From the NCBI RefSeq assembly GCF_900312995.1, contig NZ_ONZI01000004.1, forward strand, positions 62,001-126,000: a DNA stretch of 64,000 nt. Reading direction: 5' to 3'. Position 1 is the stretch's first letter, and each line of letters opens with the position of its first letter. A model generated the notes under the pieces. That model was not told the origin of the DNA. It did no database searches and saw only the letters and a list, made by a program, of their open reading frames with translations. Shown here one piece after another: positions 18,370 to 26,226 of the stretch. Both the position numbers and the translations under genes were made by a program. The stretch is from Kushneria phyllosphaerae. GTDB lineage: Bacteria > Pseudomonadota > Gammaproteobacteria > Pseudomonadales > Halomonadaceae.

Positions 18370-18676
18370 TGTTTGACGGCGTGCTGCCTGCTTCAAGCAG
18401 CGCAATATGGTGAAGCGCCTCATTTCGGGTGTGGCCACAAAGCTCGCGGTCATAACTGAAGTCGTGACAGACCTTCGGTCGGCGAGCATCACCAAAAAGA
18501 CGGCAAAGATTGTCATCATCAAGCTGGATGCAGCGAATGCCTGCCGGTTTGCCCTGCGGCATGCCGGGTATTGCAGAGCTGATGGAGGGCGCAATGCAGC
18601 AGGCGCCGCAGCCCGGGCGGCACCCGCTTTGCTGGCTTGTCGCGATCACACCATGTGGTCCATCACTCATGCTCAT
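18365..18676 (-). CDS. YkgJ-family cysteine-cluster protein
   Basis: A 103-residue protein of the zinc/iron-chelating YkgJ type. Its cysteine pattern CRPGCGACC near residues 19-27, then Cys49, LCRLF and VCHDF, is the family signature and should bind a metal or cluster. Its start overlaps the stop of the QueD-like gene by ATGA (18673-18676), indicating translational coupling as the last gene of the queC-queE-queD operon. A second ATG two codons downstream is possible. The family has no settled biochemical role; a link to queuosine metabolism is inferred from context only. Confidence 0.8.
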   Translation of the reverse strand: MSMSDGPHGVIATSQQSGCRPGCGACCIAPSISSAIPGMPQGKPAGIRCIQLDDDNLCRLFGDARRPKVCHDFSYDRELCGHTRNEALHHIALLEAGSTPSNN

Positions 18677-19521
18677 GCCGGGTCCCGAGCACCATGTGCG
18701 GTGGCCACGGCGCCCTTGTCGATCCCTTCAAAAGCCTGCACTCGAACACTGCCACCATGCAGTGAGGCGATCTCCTTTGCCATCCAGTGGGCAATCTGTT
18801 CGACCGTGGTGGGAGTCGGCAAGATTTCGGCCCGTTCCTGTGGCAGCCGTATCGCAAAACGCCCCTGTGCCGATTCATATCCGACATGATACATATCGTT
18901 GTCTGTATCCATCAGATCGGCCCGATCAATCAGGTAAATATCTTCAAGACGCTGTGACCACTGTGTTTCGAGCGCTTCGCTGCGCTGCCCGTTATGCCAG
19001 ATGGCCAGACGGGAGCGATGACCATGCGCAATGCGCTGGCAGTTGCCCTTGTGACGTCGAAGGCCGTGACTGTACGTGTAGCCGCCGGCCTCATGGGGCT
19101 CTTCCCGAAGCGTCACGCGTATTTTTTCGACCTGCGCCGGCGGGCGCCGGGAAAGCTCCGCGGACAGATGGTCCCCCAGTCGTTCCGGGGTGATCTGTTG
19201 CCAGGGCAGCAGGGTGTAGGCCTGGCGTGGCGCCCGTAGCTCCATGGGCCACGGATGACGGGTCTGCAGGCGAAGCCCCTCATTGCATTCAATGACCGTG
19301 ATGTCATGTGCCTTGGTAGGCACCAGCAGGGTATGGTCCATGGTGCTGTCGATACGTGACTTGATCCAGGGTTTGACATCGCCGAAGTCAAACAGCATGC
19401 CGTCTTCACCCAGCGACCCTTCCAGCTCAACATCGATATGGTAGCTGGCGCCGACCAGGCCTCGTTGCGGACACCAGATGGACACATCCAGCGCGCTGAG
19501 CGCATTTACGAAAAGAATCAT
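18673..19521 (-). CDS. Two-domain QueD-like 6-carboxytetrahydropterin synthase
   Basis: Probable queuosine/7-deazaguanine enzyme converting dihydroneopterin triphosphate to 6-carboxytetrahydropterin. At 282 residues it is about twice the length of canonical QueD and reads as two tandem T-fold domains. The N-terminal half has the LFDFGDVKPWIKSRIDSTMDHTLL block (Asp/His relay) but GLVGASYHI where canonical QueD has the zinc HGH. The C-terminal half has HGLRRHKGNCQRIAHGH, with catalytic Cys and zinc histidines, but no clear DH. The catalytic parts thus seem shared between halves. The ATG at 19521 overlaps the queE stop (TGATG); a TTG just before it is the only longer choice. Confidence 0.8.
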   Translation of the reverse strand: MILFVNALSALDVSIWCPQRGLVGASYHIDVELEGSLGEDGMLFDFGDVKPWIKSRIDSTMDHTLLVPTKAHDITVIECNEGLRLQTRHPWPMELRAPRQAYTLLPWQQITPERLGDHLSAELSRRPPAQVEKIRVTLREEPHEAGGYTYSHGLRRHKGNCQRIAHGHRSRLAIWHNGQRSEALETQWSQRLEDIYLIDRADLMDTDNDMYHVGYESAQGRFAIRLPQERAEILPTPTTVEQIAHWMAKEIASLHGGSVRVQAFEGIDKGAVATAHGARDPA

Positions 19522-20165
19522 CAATCAATACCTGCAATCTTGTGTGTCTGCAGGGAGAGGCGCCACTGGGGGTTGGTCATGCAATACGCCACCGTGTCGG
19601 CCATGGTATTGCCTGTCTCACCGCGAGGGGCAAGGTCCATGGGCTGCAGAAAGAAGTGGTCAAACTCGAGTGCCCTGAAGCGCTCGGGGAGCGCATCGGC
19701 CTGCGGATAAACGAGCTTGAGCTCATTGCCGGACAACTGTTTGAGTTCGGCGCGCCCCTTGGGACTGACGCAAAGCCAGTCGATGCCTTCCGGTGCCGGC
19801 AGCGTGCCGTTGGTTTCCACCGCGATTTCAAAACCACGCTCGTGGATGACCTCAATCAGGGCACTGTCCAGCTGGAGCAGGGGTTCCCCGCCGGTAAAAA
19901 CCACGTAGGGGCGCGCGTGATCGTCACTCTGGGGCCACAGGGCCGCAATATGGTCTGCCAGGTCAGAAGCCGTTCGAAAGCGCCCACCGTTCTGGCCATC
20001 GGTGCCGATAAAATCGGTATCACAAAAGCGGCAGATACTGCTGGCACGGTCCTTCTCGCGCCCGGACCACAGGTTACAGCCGGTGAAACGACAGAACACC
20101 GAGGCACGGCCGGCCTGACCGCCTTCACCCTGCAGGGTGTAAAACGCTTCCTTGACACTGTACAT
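19521..20165 (-). CDS. queE: 7-carboxy-7-deazaguanine synthase QueE
   Basis: Radical SAM enzyme of queuosine biosynthesis, converting 6-carboxytetrahydropterin to 7-carboxy-7-deazaguanine. The 214-residue protein starts with the substrate-binding FYTLQGEGGQAGRASVFCRF. The cluster-binding cysteines Cys30, Cys45 and Cys48 have the CX14CX2C spacing of the QueE subgroup instead of the usual CX3CX2C. The SAM-binding FTGGEPLLQ follows near residue 91, and VETNGTLP near 116. It begins 2 bp after the queC stop and overlaps the next gene by one base, so all four genes form one coupled operon. Confidence 0.96.
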   Translation of the reverse strand: MYSVKEAFYTLQGEGGQAGRASVFCRFTGCNLWSGREKDRASSICRFCDTDFIGTDGQNGGRFRTASDLADHIAALWPQSDDHARPYVVFTGGEPLLQLDSALIEVIHERGFEIAVETNGTLPAPEGIDWLCVSPKGRAELKQLSGNELKLVYPQADALPERFRALEFDHFFLQPMDLAPRGETGNTMADTVAYCMTNPQWRLSLQTHKIAGID

Positions 20166-20167
20166 GG

Positions 20168-20866
20168 CTACACCTCCCGCGTGCGGCTGGTCTGGCTGCG
20201 ATAGGGCAGCGGGTCTTTAATGCCTTGTGATGCAAAGGCCTGAAGACGCTCGCGACAGCTGCCACATTCGCCACAGGCAAGCGCCTCGCCCAGATAGCAG
20301 GTCCATGTATGGGCATAATCAAGGCCCATCTGCAGCCCTTCGGCAAGGATGTCGTCCTTGCTGGCATGCAGATAGGGGGCACGTATTTCAACGGGCGTAT
20401 AGTTGGCAATCGCTGCAACATCGTTCATGCGCGCGACAAACTCGGGGCGACAGTCAGGGTAGATGGCGTGATCGCCCCCGTGTGCGCCGTAATAGCAGAT
20501 CTCTGCTTCCAGATTAACGGCATGACCGATGGCCAGAGACAGCAGGATCATGTTGCGGTTGGGAACAACGGTCGCCTTCATGTTGTCTTCGGCGTAATCG
20601 GCCCGTGGCATGGGCTGGCTGGCATCGGTCAGGGCCGAAGCACCGATAAGTCCATGAATGGCGCGTATATCCACGACCTGATGCGCAACGCCCAGGGTCT
20701 GACAAACCTGACTTGCAACATCGAGTTCGCGCGCATGGCGCTGACCATAATGGAAGGAGAGGGCGTGAACGTCATACCCCTCGCGCAGAGCGCGATGTAA
20801 AACGGTGTAGGAGTCCATGCCGCCGGAATAGATAACGACGGCGCGTGATGCGTTCTGTAATGTCAT
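20168..20866 (-). CDS. queC: 7-cyano-7-deazaguanine (preQ0) synthase QueC
   Basis: ATP-dependent enzyme turning 7-carboxy-7-deazaguanine and ammonia into preQ0. The 232-residue protein has the PP-loop [17 protein letters not shown] near residues 10-26, the [18 protein letters not shown] block near 100, [15 protein letters not shown] near 129, and the C-terminal zinc-binding cysteines in [19 protein letters not shown]. First gene of the minus-strand queuosine operon. Its 5' region holds a GC hairpin around 20899-20920, but I do not recognise a preQ1 aptamer there. Confidence 0.97.
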   Translation of the reverse strand: MTLQNASRAVVIYSGGMDSYTVLHRALREGYDVHALSFHYGQRHARELDVASQVCQTLGVAHQVVDIRAIHGLIGASALTDASQPMPRADYAEDNMKATVVPNRNMILLSLAIGHAVNLEAEICYYGAHGGDHAIYPDCRPEFVARMNDVAAIANYTPVEIRAPYLHASKDDILAEGLQMGLDYAHTWTCYLGEALACGECGSCRERLQAFASQGIKDPLPYRSQTSRTREV

Positions 20867-21072
20867 GACGGAGAATTTCTTTGCCGATGGGAATCGACGC
20901 CCGGGATCCGGTCCGGGCGAATGAGGGGCGGCATTCTAACGCCAAACCGGGAGTGTGTCAGCAATATATTTTATACCGTTATCTTTAAAGTATTATCTAT
21001 ACAAGAAAAGGATGGACAAAATATTGGAGGAAGTGGCGTTGATCAAGAAAAGGGCGGGCAGGCGCCGTCAGT

Positions 21073-21103
21073 AAACACAGGGTCGCTTTTCGACCCTGTG
21101 TTT
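21073..21103. terminator. Strong terminator after the CBS-domain gene
   Basis: A perfect 13-bp stem (21073-21085 with 21091-21103) and 5-base loop. It lies 9 bp beyond the CBS gene stop on the minus strand. Confidence 0.8.
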
Positions 21104-21112
21104 GAAGGGCAT

Positions 21113-21730
21113 TTAAAGATCATGCCCCAGTACGACCGAGCGAATGGCCGAGAAGCTGTGGGCTTCGGGCGGATGATCCAGATTAACCCCCAATGCGTTA
21201 CTGACTTCGCGGGCAGAAATCACGCCGCGGATACGAAGGCCGCCATGTTCATCATGATCGGTCACCAGCACATGACGATCTCCTGACGTCTTCAGGGTCT
21301 GCACCAGATCGCCCAGCGTGGCGCGTTCAATGCGCTCGTAGTCGATGGAGTGCATGTCTTCACGTGCCAGCTTGATCATGTCGACCGTCACATCTGCCCT
21401 GGCAATACCACGCTCCTGCATGGCGCGCGTCACGGCACTGCCGCCAAACAGGATGCGTGCACTGATCACACCGGTAAATTCGCCCTGATCGTTGAGCACC
21501 AGCAGCATGTGAATGTTGTTTTGCTTCATTGTCTGCAGGGCTTCATCAACGCCGCTTTCAGACGAAACGGTGAAGGCACGGACCTGCTGGAAGTCTGTCA
21601 ACAGCGCCAGCGCTGAGCTGTCCATGTTCAGCGAGGCAGAGGCCGTATGGTGGCCCGGGCGACAGATGCTGGTGACGCTGTCCATTTCCTTGAGAGGTAG
21701 AGGACTGTAGGGAGTAGGGGTAGTGTTCAT
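21113..21730 (-). CDS. Tandem CBS-domain protein
   Basis: A 205-residue protein whose only recognisable content is a pair of CBS domains, which usually bind adenosine nucleotides and sense energy state. The first spans about residues 45-100 (VSSESGVDEALQTMKQNNIHMLLVLNDQGEFTGVIS) and the second about 135-195 (LGDLVQTLKTSGDRHVLVTDHD then RGVISAREVSNALG). The first 40 residues are low in secondary-structure signal. No catalytic domain or transmembrane segment is attached. It stands alone with its own terminator. Related stand-alone CBS proteins are common in Halomonadaceae and pseudomonads; the target is unknown. Confidence 0.85.
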   Translation of the reverse strand: MNTTPTPYSPLPLKEMDSVTSICRPGHHTASASLNMDSSALALLTDFQQVRAFTVSSESGVDEALQTMKQNNIHMLLVLNDQGEFTGVISARILFGGSAVTRAMQERGIARADVTVDMIKLAREDMHSIDYERIERATLGDLVQTLKTSGDRHVLVTDHDEHGGLRIRGVISAREVSNALGVNLDHPPEAHSFSAIRSVVLGHDL

Positions 21731-21801
21731 GAGCGTCTCCTGTGCAAGCCTTGTCAGGCATTTTACTCAAACATGAAAGACCGAAACCGGGTATGGCTAG
21801 A

Positions 21802-22302
21802 TTACAGATGGGCCTTTAAATCGCCCCGGACTGCATCGACAAAGGTAATGAAACGGGTATCGCGATCATCATCGCTGCGATCGACCCGACAGCCCAGTTG
21901 CATGGTGTTTTTGACCAGCAGCTCATCAAAAATATCCAGCGTCACCGCGGTGGCCGGCCTTGACCCCGGAGTGATGGGCCCGTGTTCCAGCGTAAAGGTT
22001 TCAAGCAGGGAAGCCCTAACTCGGGTAGTGCCACCTTCCGAGATGACACGACGTACAAAAAGCCAGCCTTCGCAGGCCAGTTCTTCACCGTTGTCCTGAC
22101 GGCGGCTGAACAGCGTACGGTAGCAGGCACCTTCAGCGGCGGCCCGCTCGGCCATGCTTTTGTAAGAGGCCGCCATCCGTGTTGCCATGGCGCCTGACTT
22201 TGCAAGCTTTTGCACGGCACCGCGATGTTCCTGATCCAGTCTTTCCTGTCTGGAAAAACGCTGCCAGTGCCGGTATTCCTCTAAGATTGAAGTCACATCC
22301 AT
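21802..22302 (-). CDS. Hypothetical cytoplasmic protein (166 aa)
   Basis: I do not recognise the family. The 166-residue protein is charged, with no signal peptide or membrane segment. It begins MDVTSILEEYRHWQRF, has an arginine- and alanine-rich helical region (residues 20-60), and then a beta-rich part with a conserved-looking CEGWLFVRRVI and VTLDIFDELLVKN. I chose the ATG at 22302; a TTG six codons upstream is less likely. Codon use and G+C agree with neighbouring core genes, so I think it is a real lineage-specific gene. It is divergent from a lipoprotein gene. Confidence 0.6.
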   Translation of the reverse strand: MDVTSILEEYRHWQRFSRQERLDQEHRGAVQKLAKSGAMATRMAASYKSMAERAAAEGACYRTLFSRRQDNGEELACEGWLFVRRVISEGGTTRVRASLLETFTLEHGPITPGSRPATAVTLDIFDELLVKNTMQLGCRVDRSDDDRDTRFITFVDAVRGDLKAHL

Positions 22303-22539
22303 CCCTGTTGTCGCAGCCAATAATAGTGTCGGGGGCTATCTTGCCGATACACAGCGTTTCTCGCCAGCCCGTCCAGTACAATATGGCCTGTCACGGCGCT
22401 GAAATCGAATGATGCACCATCAGTGATCACTTGTCCCCGCCGCAGGGCCATTGCCGCAATCGCGTATCGGGCAGACCGGCCCGCCATCCGTTACAATCAC
22501 AGGATCTGACAGACTGACACTCGTGGGAAGCAAACCAAG

Positions 22540-23139
22540 ATGATGACAAAGACATGGATGGGTGTGGCCGCGCTGACCCTGATGACAGGGTGCGTCTCCG
22601 GGCAATATATCGTGGATGATCAGGTCTCCGAGAGCCGGGAGATTCATCCCGTGCAGGGAGCGGATGGCAACTACCTGGGGTCCTTCGCGGTACGCAGGCC
22701 TTACACACAAGTGACGCCCATGCAGCTTGAGCAGTGTCTGAATGCAAGCGTTGAGCAGCGTCAGGTCACTCTGGCAGCCGGAAAGCTGCGTCAGTTGACA
22801 GACCAGAGTGATGAGATGGCCTTTAATGGCATGTCCGATGATGGCAACAATGAAGTGTCGGGCGTTACTGGCGTCACGCACTACGAGGGGCGTGATCTGG
22901 CCTATCGTTTGGAAATTCAGCGTCTGCCGGAAGCCAACTATTATTATTTCGACCGTCTCGGTGAAGCGAGCACCGGGCAGGATAATCAGTTTGCCCCGAT
23001 TGGGGCCTGGACCAGCGCCGCACCCCTTCAGGCAAGCCAGGGGTTTGAAGCGGTTGCCGATCAAATGCAGTCCTGTCTGGAAAAGGCCGCCAGTAATACG
23101 CCGGGCGAAGACCCGACCGGCTGGCAGCCACAGCCCTGA
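22540..23139 (+). CDS. Predicted lipoprotein (199 aa)
   Basis: An unrecognised envelope protein. The first 18 residues form a signal peptide with lipobox LMTGC (lipidated Cys18). The mature part is soluble and polar, contains two other cysteines (Cys67 in LEQCLNAS, and one in MQSCLEK near the C-terminus) that may pair, and ends in a proline-rich tail GEDPTGWQPQP. Two adjacent ATGs (22540 and 22543) are possible starts; the Shine-Dalgarno sequence is weak. Transcribed alone, ending at a shared bidirectional terminator before the rhomboid gene. Confidence 0.7.
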   Translation: MMTKTWMGVAALTLMTGCVSGQYIVDDQVSESREIHPVQGADGNYLGSFAVRRPYTQVTPMQLEQCLNASVEQRQVTLAAGKLRQLTDQSDEMAFNGMSDDGNNEVSGVTGVTHYEGRDLAYRLEIQRLPEANYYYFDRLGEASTGQDNQFAPIGAWTSAAPLQASQGFEAVADQMQSCLEKAASNTPGEDPTGWQPQP

Positions 23140-23167
23140 ACCTGATGTCCGGGGCAATCTCCCTTGA

Positions 23168-23202
23168 AAAAAGGGCCTCTTCCCAAAGAAGAGGCCCTTT
23201 TT
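23168..23202. terminator. Bidirectional terminator, lipoprotein/rhomboid
   Basis: A 15-bp stem (23168-23182 with 23188-23202) has A-run and T-run flanks and lies between the convergent genes. Confidence 0.9.
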
Positions 23203-23229
23203 ATATGCCGGACGGATAGGTGAATCGGG

Positions 23230-23826
23230 TTAGAACGCCACAATCTGCTCCAAAAATCGAGGCCCGAGCGCCGGCTCCATGATCAGGGCAAACACAACGC
23301 CGTAGGCAGCGCCCCACAGGTGCGCGCTGTGATTGACGTTATCGCCCCCGCGACGGCCGGCATAAATCGACCAGCCGGTATAAACGATGGCAAAGACAAT
23401 GGCCGGTACCGGAATCACCAGCACATAGAGCGTGGTCCAGGGGGCGGCCAGAATGAAGGCAAACAGCACGGCTGACACGGCCCCTGAAGCCCCCAGACTT
23501 CGATAGTTCGGGTCATGGCGATGCGCCAGATAGCTGGGCACGATGGCGGCAATGATGCCGCCTAGATAAAACCCGATAAAGCCGGCCACACCGATGTAGG
23601 AAACAAAAAAGCGTTCGATGGCGCGCCCAAAGAAAAAAAGCGTAAACATGTTGAAAAACAGATGCGCGCTATTGGCGTGCACGAAGCCGTGGGTCACGAA
23701 TCGATACACCTGGCCTCGCGCCACGGCCGGTGGCCAGAAAAGCAGCTTTTCGACCAATCGGTGATTGGTAAAGCAGGGGATGGAGACCGCGCAGGTCACC
23801 GCAATGAGCAAAAGCGTCAGCGTCAT
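23230..23826 (-). CDS. Rhomboid-family intramembrane serine protease
   Basis: A 198-residue inner-membrane protein with about six hydrophobic segments. Catalytic Ser114 is in GASGAVSAV and catalytic His169 in HSAHLWGAAYG, the rhomboid dyad. The conserved HxxxN-type segment near residue 50 reads HANSAHLFFNMFTLFFFG. It is compact, without the N-terminal cytoplasmic domain of E. coli GlpG, so it is not assigned that name. Substrates are unknown. It is divergent from eutB. Confidence 0.9.
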   Translation of the reverse strand: MTLTLLLIAVTCAVSIPCFTNHRLVEKLLFWPPAVARGQVYRFVTHGFVHANSAHLFFNMFTLFFFGRAIERFFVSYIGVAGFIGFYLGGIIAAIVPSYLAHRHDPNYRSLGASGAVSAVLFAFILAAPWTTLYVLVIPVPAIVFAIVYTGWSIYAGRRGGDNVNHSAHLWGAAYGVVFALIMEPALGPRFLEQIVAF

Positions 23827-23984
23827 GCCTTTCTCGCCTTGAGGATGAGATGGGTTTGATCATAACGCAGCGCACATCGTTGTGCGCGCGTCGCTGGCAG
23901 GTGTCCCTGTGGTCAGTCTCTGTCTGTCTCGTTTATGCTGAAAGCCGGCATCACGACAAGACCAATAACGATCCGGAGGCGCCC

Positions 23985-25376
23985 ATGAGCGGCTATCACC
24001 ATGATATCGGCAGCAAACGCTACCGCTTTGAAAACCTGAAAACCCTGATGGCCTGCGCCACGCCCGAGCGCTCCGGCGATCAGCTGGCGGGTATTGCCGC
24101 GACAGACAGCGAGACACGGGCTGCAGCGCAACTGGCGCTGGCGGAAGTCCCGCTCACGCAATTTCTCGAAGAGATGCTGGTGCCCTATGAAGACGATGAG
24201 GTCACGCGCCTGATCGTTGATGGCCATGACCGGGAAGCCTTTGGGCGCATTGCCCACCTGAGCGTGGGCGAGTTTCGCAACTATCTGCTCTCTCATGACG
24301 TCGACAGCGATGTGCTGGCGGCCCTGTCGCCGGGACTGACGCCTGAGATGGTGGCCGCAGTGGCCAAGATCATGCGCCTGCAGGATCTGGTGCTGGTGGG
24401 GCGAAAGTGCCGGGTGGTCACCGCCTTTCGCAATACCATCGGGCTTGAAGGGCGACTGTCGACCCGACTACAGCCCAATCATCCCACGGATCACCCGACC
24501 GGCATTGCGGCCAGCATTCTGGACGGCCTTTTGTATGGCAATGGGGATGCGGTGATTGGCATCAATCCGGCGACCGACAATACCGGCGCGGTCGTGACGC
24601 TTTTGAAGATGCTCGACGACATCATCAGCCATTATGAGATTCCCGCCCAGAGCTGTGTGCTCACTCATGTCACCACCGCGATCGAGGCCATCAACCGCGG
24701 CGCACCAACCGATCTGGTCTTTCAATCGATCGCCGGCACCCAGGCGGCCAATCAGGGCTTTGGCATCGATCTGGCCCTGTTGCAGGAAGGTCAGGATGCA
24801 GCGCTATCGCTGGGACGTGGCACGGTCGGCAATAACGTCATGTACTTTGAAACGGGTCAGGGCAGCGCGCTGTCGGCCAACGCTCATCACGGGGTTGATC
24901 AACAAACGCTTGAGGCACGGGCCTACGCGGTAGCGCGTCGATTCAATCCGCTGTTGGTCAATACGGTCGTGGGCTTTATCGGGCCCGAGTATCTTTTCAA
25001 CGGCAAGCAGATCACGCGTGCAGGGCTGGAAGATCATTTCTGCGGCAAACTGCTGGGTGTGCCAATGGGGTGTGACGTTTGCTACACCAATCACGCCGAA
25101 GCCGATCAGGATGATATGGACGCTCTGTTGACGCTGCTGGGCGCCGCCGGCTGTAACTATGTGATGGGCATTCCAGGCTCTGATGACATCATGCTCAATT
25201 ATCAGACCACTTCCTTCCACGATGCGCTTTACGTGCGAGAGGTGCTGGGGCTGCGTGCGGCACCCGAGTTCGAAGCCTGGCTTGAGACCATGGCGATCAC
25301 CGACCGGAAGGGCAGAATCATCGTGGATCAAAGCCTGCCAGCCCCCTTTGCCCATGCCCTGACACGGGCGCATTAA
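23985..25376 (+). CDS. eutB: Ethanolamine ammonia-lyase large subunit
   Basis: Catalytic subunit of the AdoCbl-dependent enzyme that splits ethanolamine into acetaldehyde and ammonia. From the ATG at 23985, behind CGGAGG, the protein is 463 residues, the usual length. The TIM-barrel is recognisable by RKCRVVTAFRNTIG, the GDAVIGINPATDN stretch, YFETGQGSALSANAHHGVDQQT and MGCDVCYTNHAEADQDD. An upstream in-frame extension to 23850 is unlike the family and lacks a ribosome site. eutC follows after 13 bp. No eut microcompartment genes or permease lie beside it, so this is the short, non-compartment type of system. Confidence 0.96.
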   Translation: MSGYHHDIGSKRYRFENLKTLMACATPERSGDQLAGIAATDSETRAAAQLALAEVPLTQFLEEMLVPYEDDEVTRLIVDGHDREAFGRIAHLSVGEFRNYLLSHDVDSDVLAALSPGLTPEMVAAVAKIMRLQDLVLVGRKCRVVTAFRNTIGLEGRLSTRLQPNHPTDHPTGIAASILDGLLYGNGDAVIGINPATDNTGAVVTLLKMLDDIISHYEIPAQSCVLTHVTTAIEAINRGAPTDLVFQSIAGTQAANQGFGIDLALLQEGQDAALSLGRGTVGNNVMYFETGQGSALSANAHHGVDQQTLEARAYAVARRFNPLLVNTVVGFIGPEYLFNGKQITRAGLEDHFCGKLLGVPMGCDVCYTNHAEADQDDMDALLTLLGAAGCNYVMGIPGSDDIMLNYQTTSFHDALYVREVLGLRAAPEFEAWLETMAITDRKGRIIVDQSLPAPFAHALTRAH

Positions 25377-25389
25377 TCGGAGAAGTGCC

Positions 25390-26226
25390 ATGACATACCC
25401 GTCACAGCCCCCCGAGACAGGCACGTCGCGGACGGTGATCACCAACCCCTGGCAGCCACTGCGTGAGCACACCGATGCCCGAATCGGGTTGGGTCGTGCC
25501 GGCGGCAGCCTGCCCACCGCGCCACATCTGGCCTTTCAGCTGGCCCATGCCCAGGCACGCGATGCCGTACATCTGGCGCTCGACACCGAGCAGATGATGG
25601 CCGAGCTCGAATCGCGGTTTGACAGCGTTGTTCGCCTGCACAGCCAGGCAGGAGATCGCAGCGAGTATCTGCGTCGCCCCGATCTTGGACGACAGCTCAA
25701 TAACGAGAGTGTTGAACAGCTCACCACTATGAACGTTGAGCAGTGCGATCTATCGATCACGGTTGTGGATGGCCTGTCGGCGCGCGCCGTGCACGAACAT
25801 GCCGTAACGCTGCTGGATCACCTGATCCCGGAATTTGAAGCGCGCGGCTGGTCGGTGGGGCCGGTGGCGCTTGTCGAGCAGGGCCGTGTGGCCATTGGTG
25901 ATCCGGTAGGCCAGGCACTGGGCGCGCGCATGGGGCTGGTGCTGATCGGTGAGCGGCCGGGACTCAGCTCGCCCGACAGCCTGGGCGTCTACTTCACCTG
26001 GGGGCCGCAGCAAGGCCGGCGCGACAGCGAGCGTAACTGCATCTCCAACATCCGCCCGCGTGGCCAGTCGTTTGACGCGGCTGCAAAACTGGTCCTGTAT
26101 CTGCTGGATGAAGCCAGCCGCCGTGAGCTTTCGGGCGTCGAGCTCAAGGACGACTCGGTGGTGGATTCCGAGCTGGGCGATGGCAATCAGGGCAACTTCC
26201 TGCTGCCCCGGGATCAGAAGTCCTGA
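25390..26226 (+). CDS. eutC: Ethanolamine ammonia-lyase small subunit
   Basis: Small subunit that with EutB binds adenosylcobalamin. The 278-residue protein shows the [33 protein letters not shown] block near residues 30-62, [41 protein letters not shown] and [11 protein letters not shown], all conserved in EutC. The last 13 bp (26214-26226) overlap the 3' end of cobQ on the opposite strand, and no terminator stands between them. The B12 synthesis operon thus runs head-on into the enzyme that uses its product. Confidence 0.96.
   Translation: MTYPSQPPETGTSRTVITNPWQPLREHTDARIGLGRAGGSLPTAPHLAFQLAHAQARDAVHLALDTEQMMAELESRFDSVVRLHSQAGDRSEYLRRPDLGRQLNNESVEQLTTMNVEQCDLSITVVDGLSARAVHEHAVTLLDHLIPEFEARGWSVGPVALVEQGRVAIGDPVGQALGARMGLVLIGERPGLSSPDSLGVYFTWGPQQGRRDSERNCISNIRPRGQSFDAAAKLVLYLLDEASRRELSGVELKDDSVVDSELGDGNQGNFLLPRDQKS

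Noticed and set aside
20867..20960. Searched for a preQ1 riboswitch upstream of queC.
   Set aside because: Only a GC hairpin around 20899-20920 is seen; no aptamer core or A-rich tail was found.
20971..20985. The 15-mer TTATACCGTTATCTT occurs here and at 40792-40806 (just before cbiB).
   Set aside because: In a 64-kb window one or two identical 15-mers are expected by chance, and nothing else is shared between the sites.
21012..21074. A 20-codon open frame (MDKILEEVALIKK, then a basic end) overlapping the terminator hairpin.
   Set aside because: Too short, ends inside the terminator stem and lacks a clear promoter or family; chance is likely.
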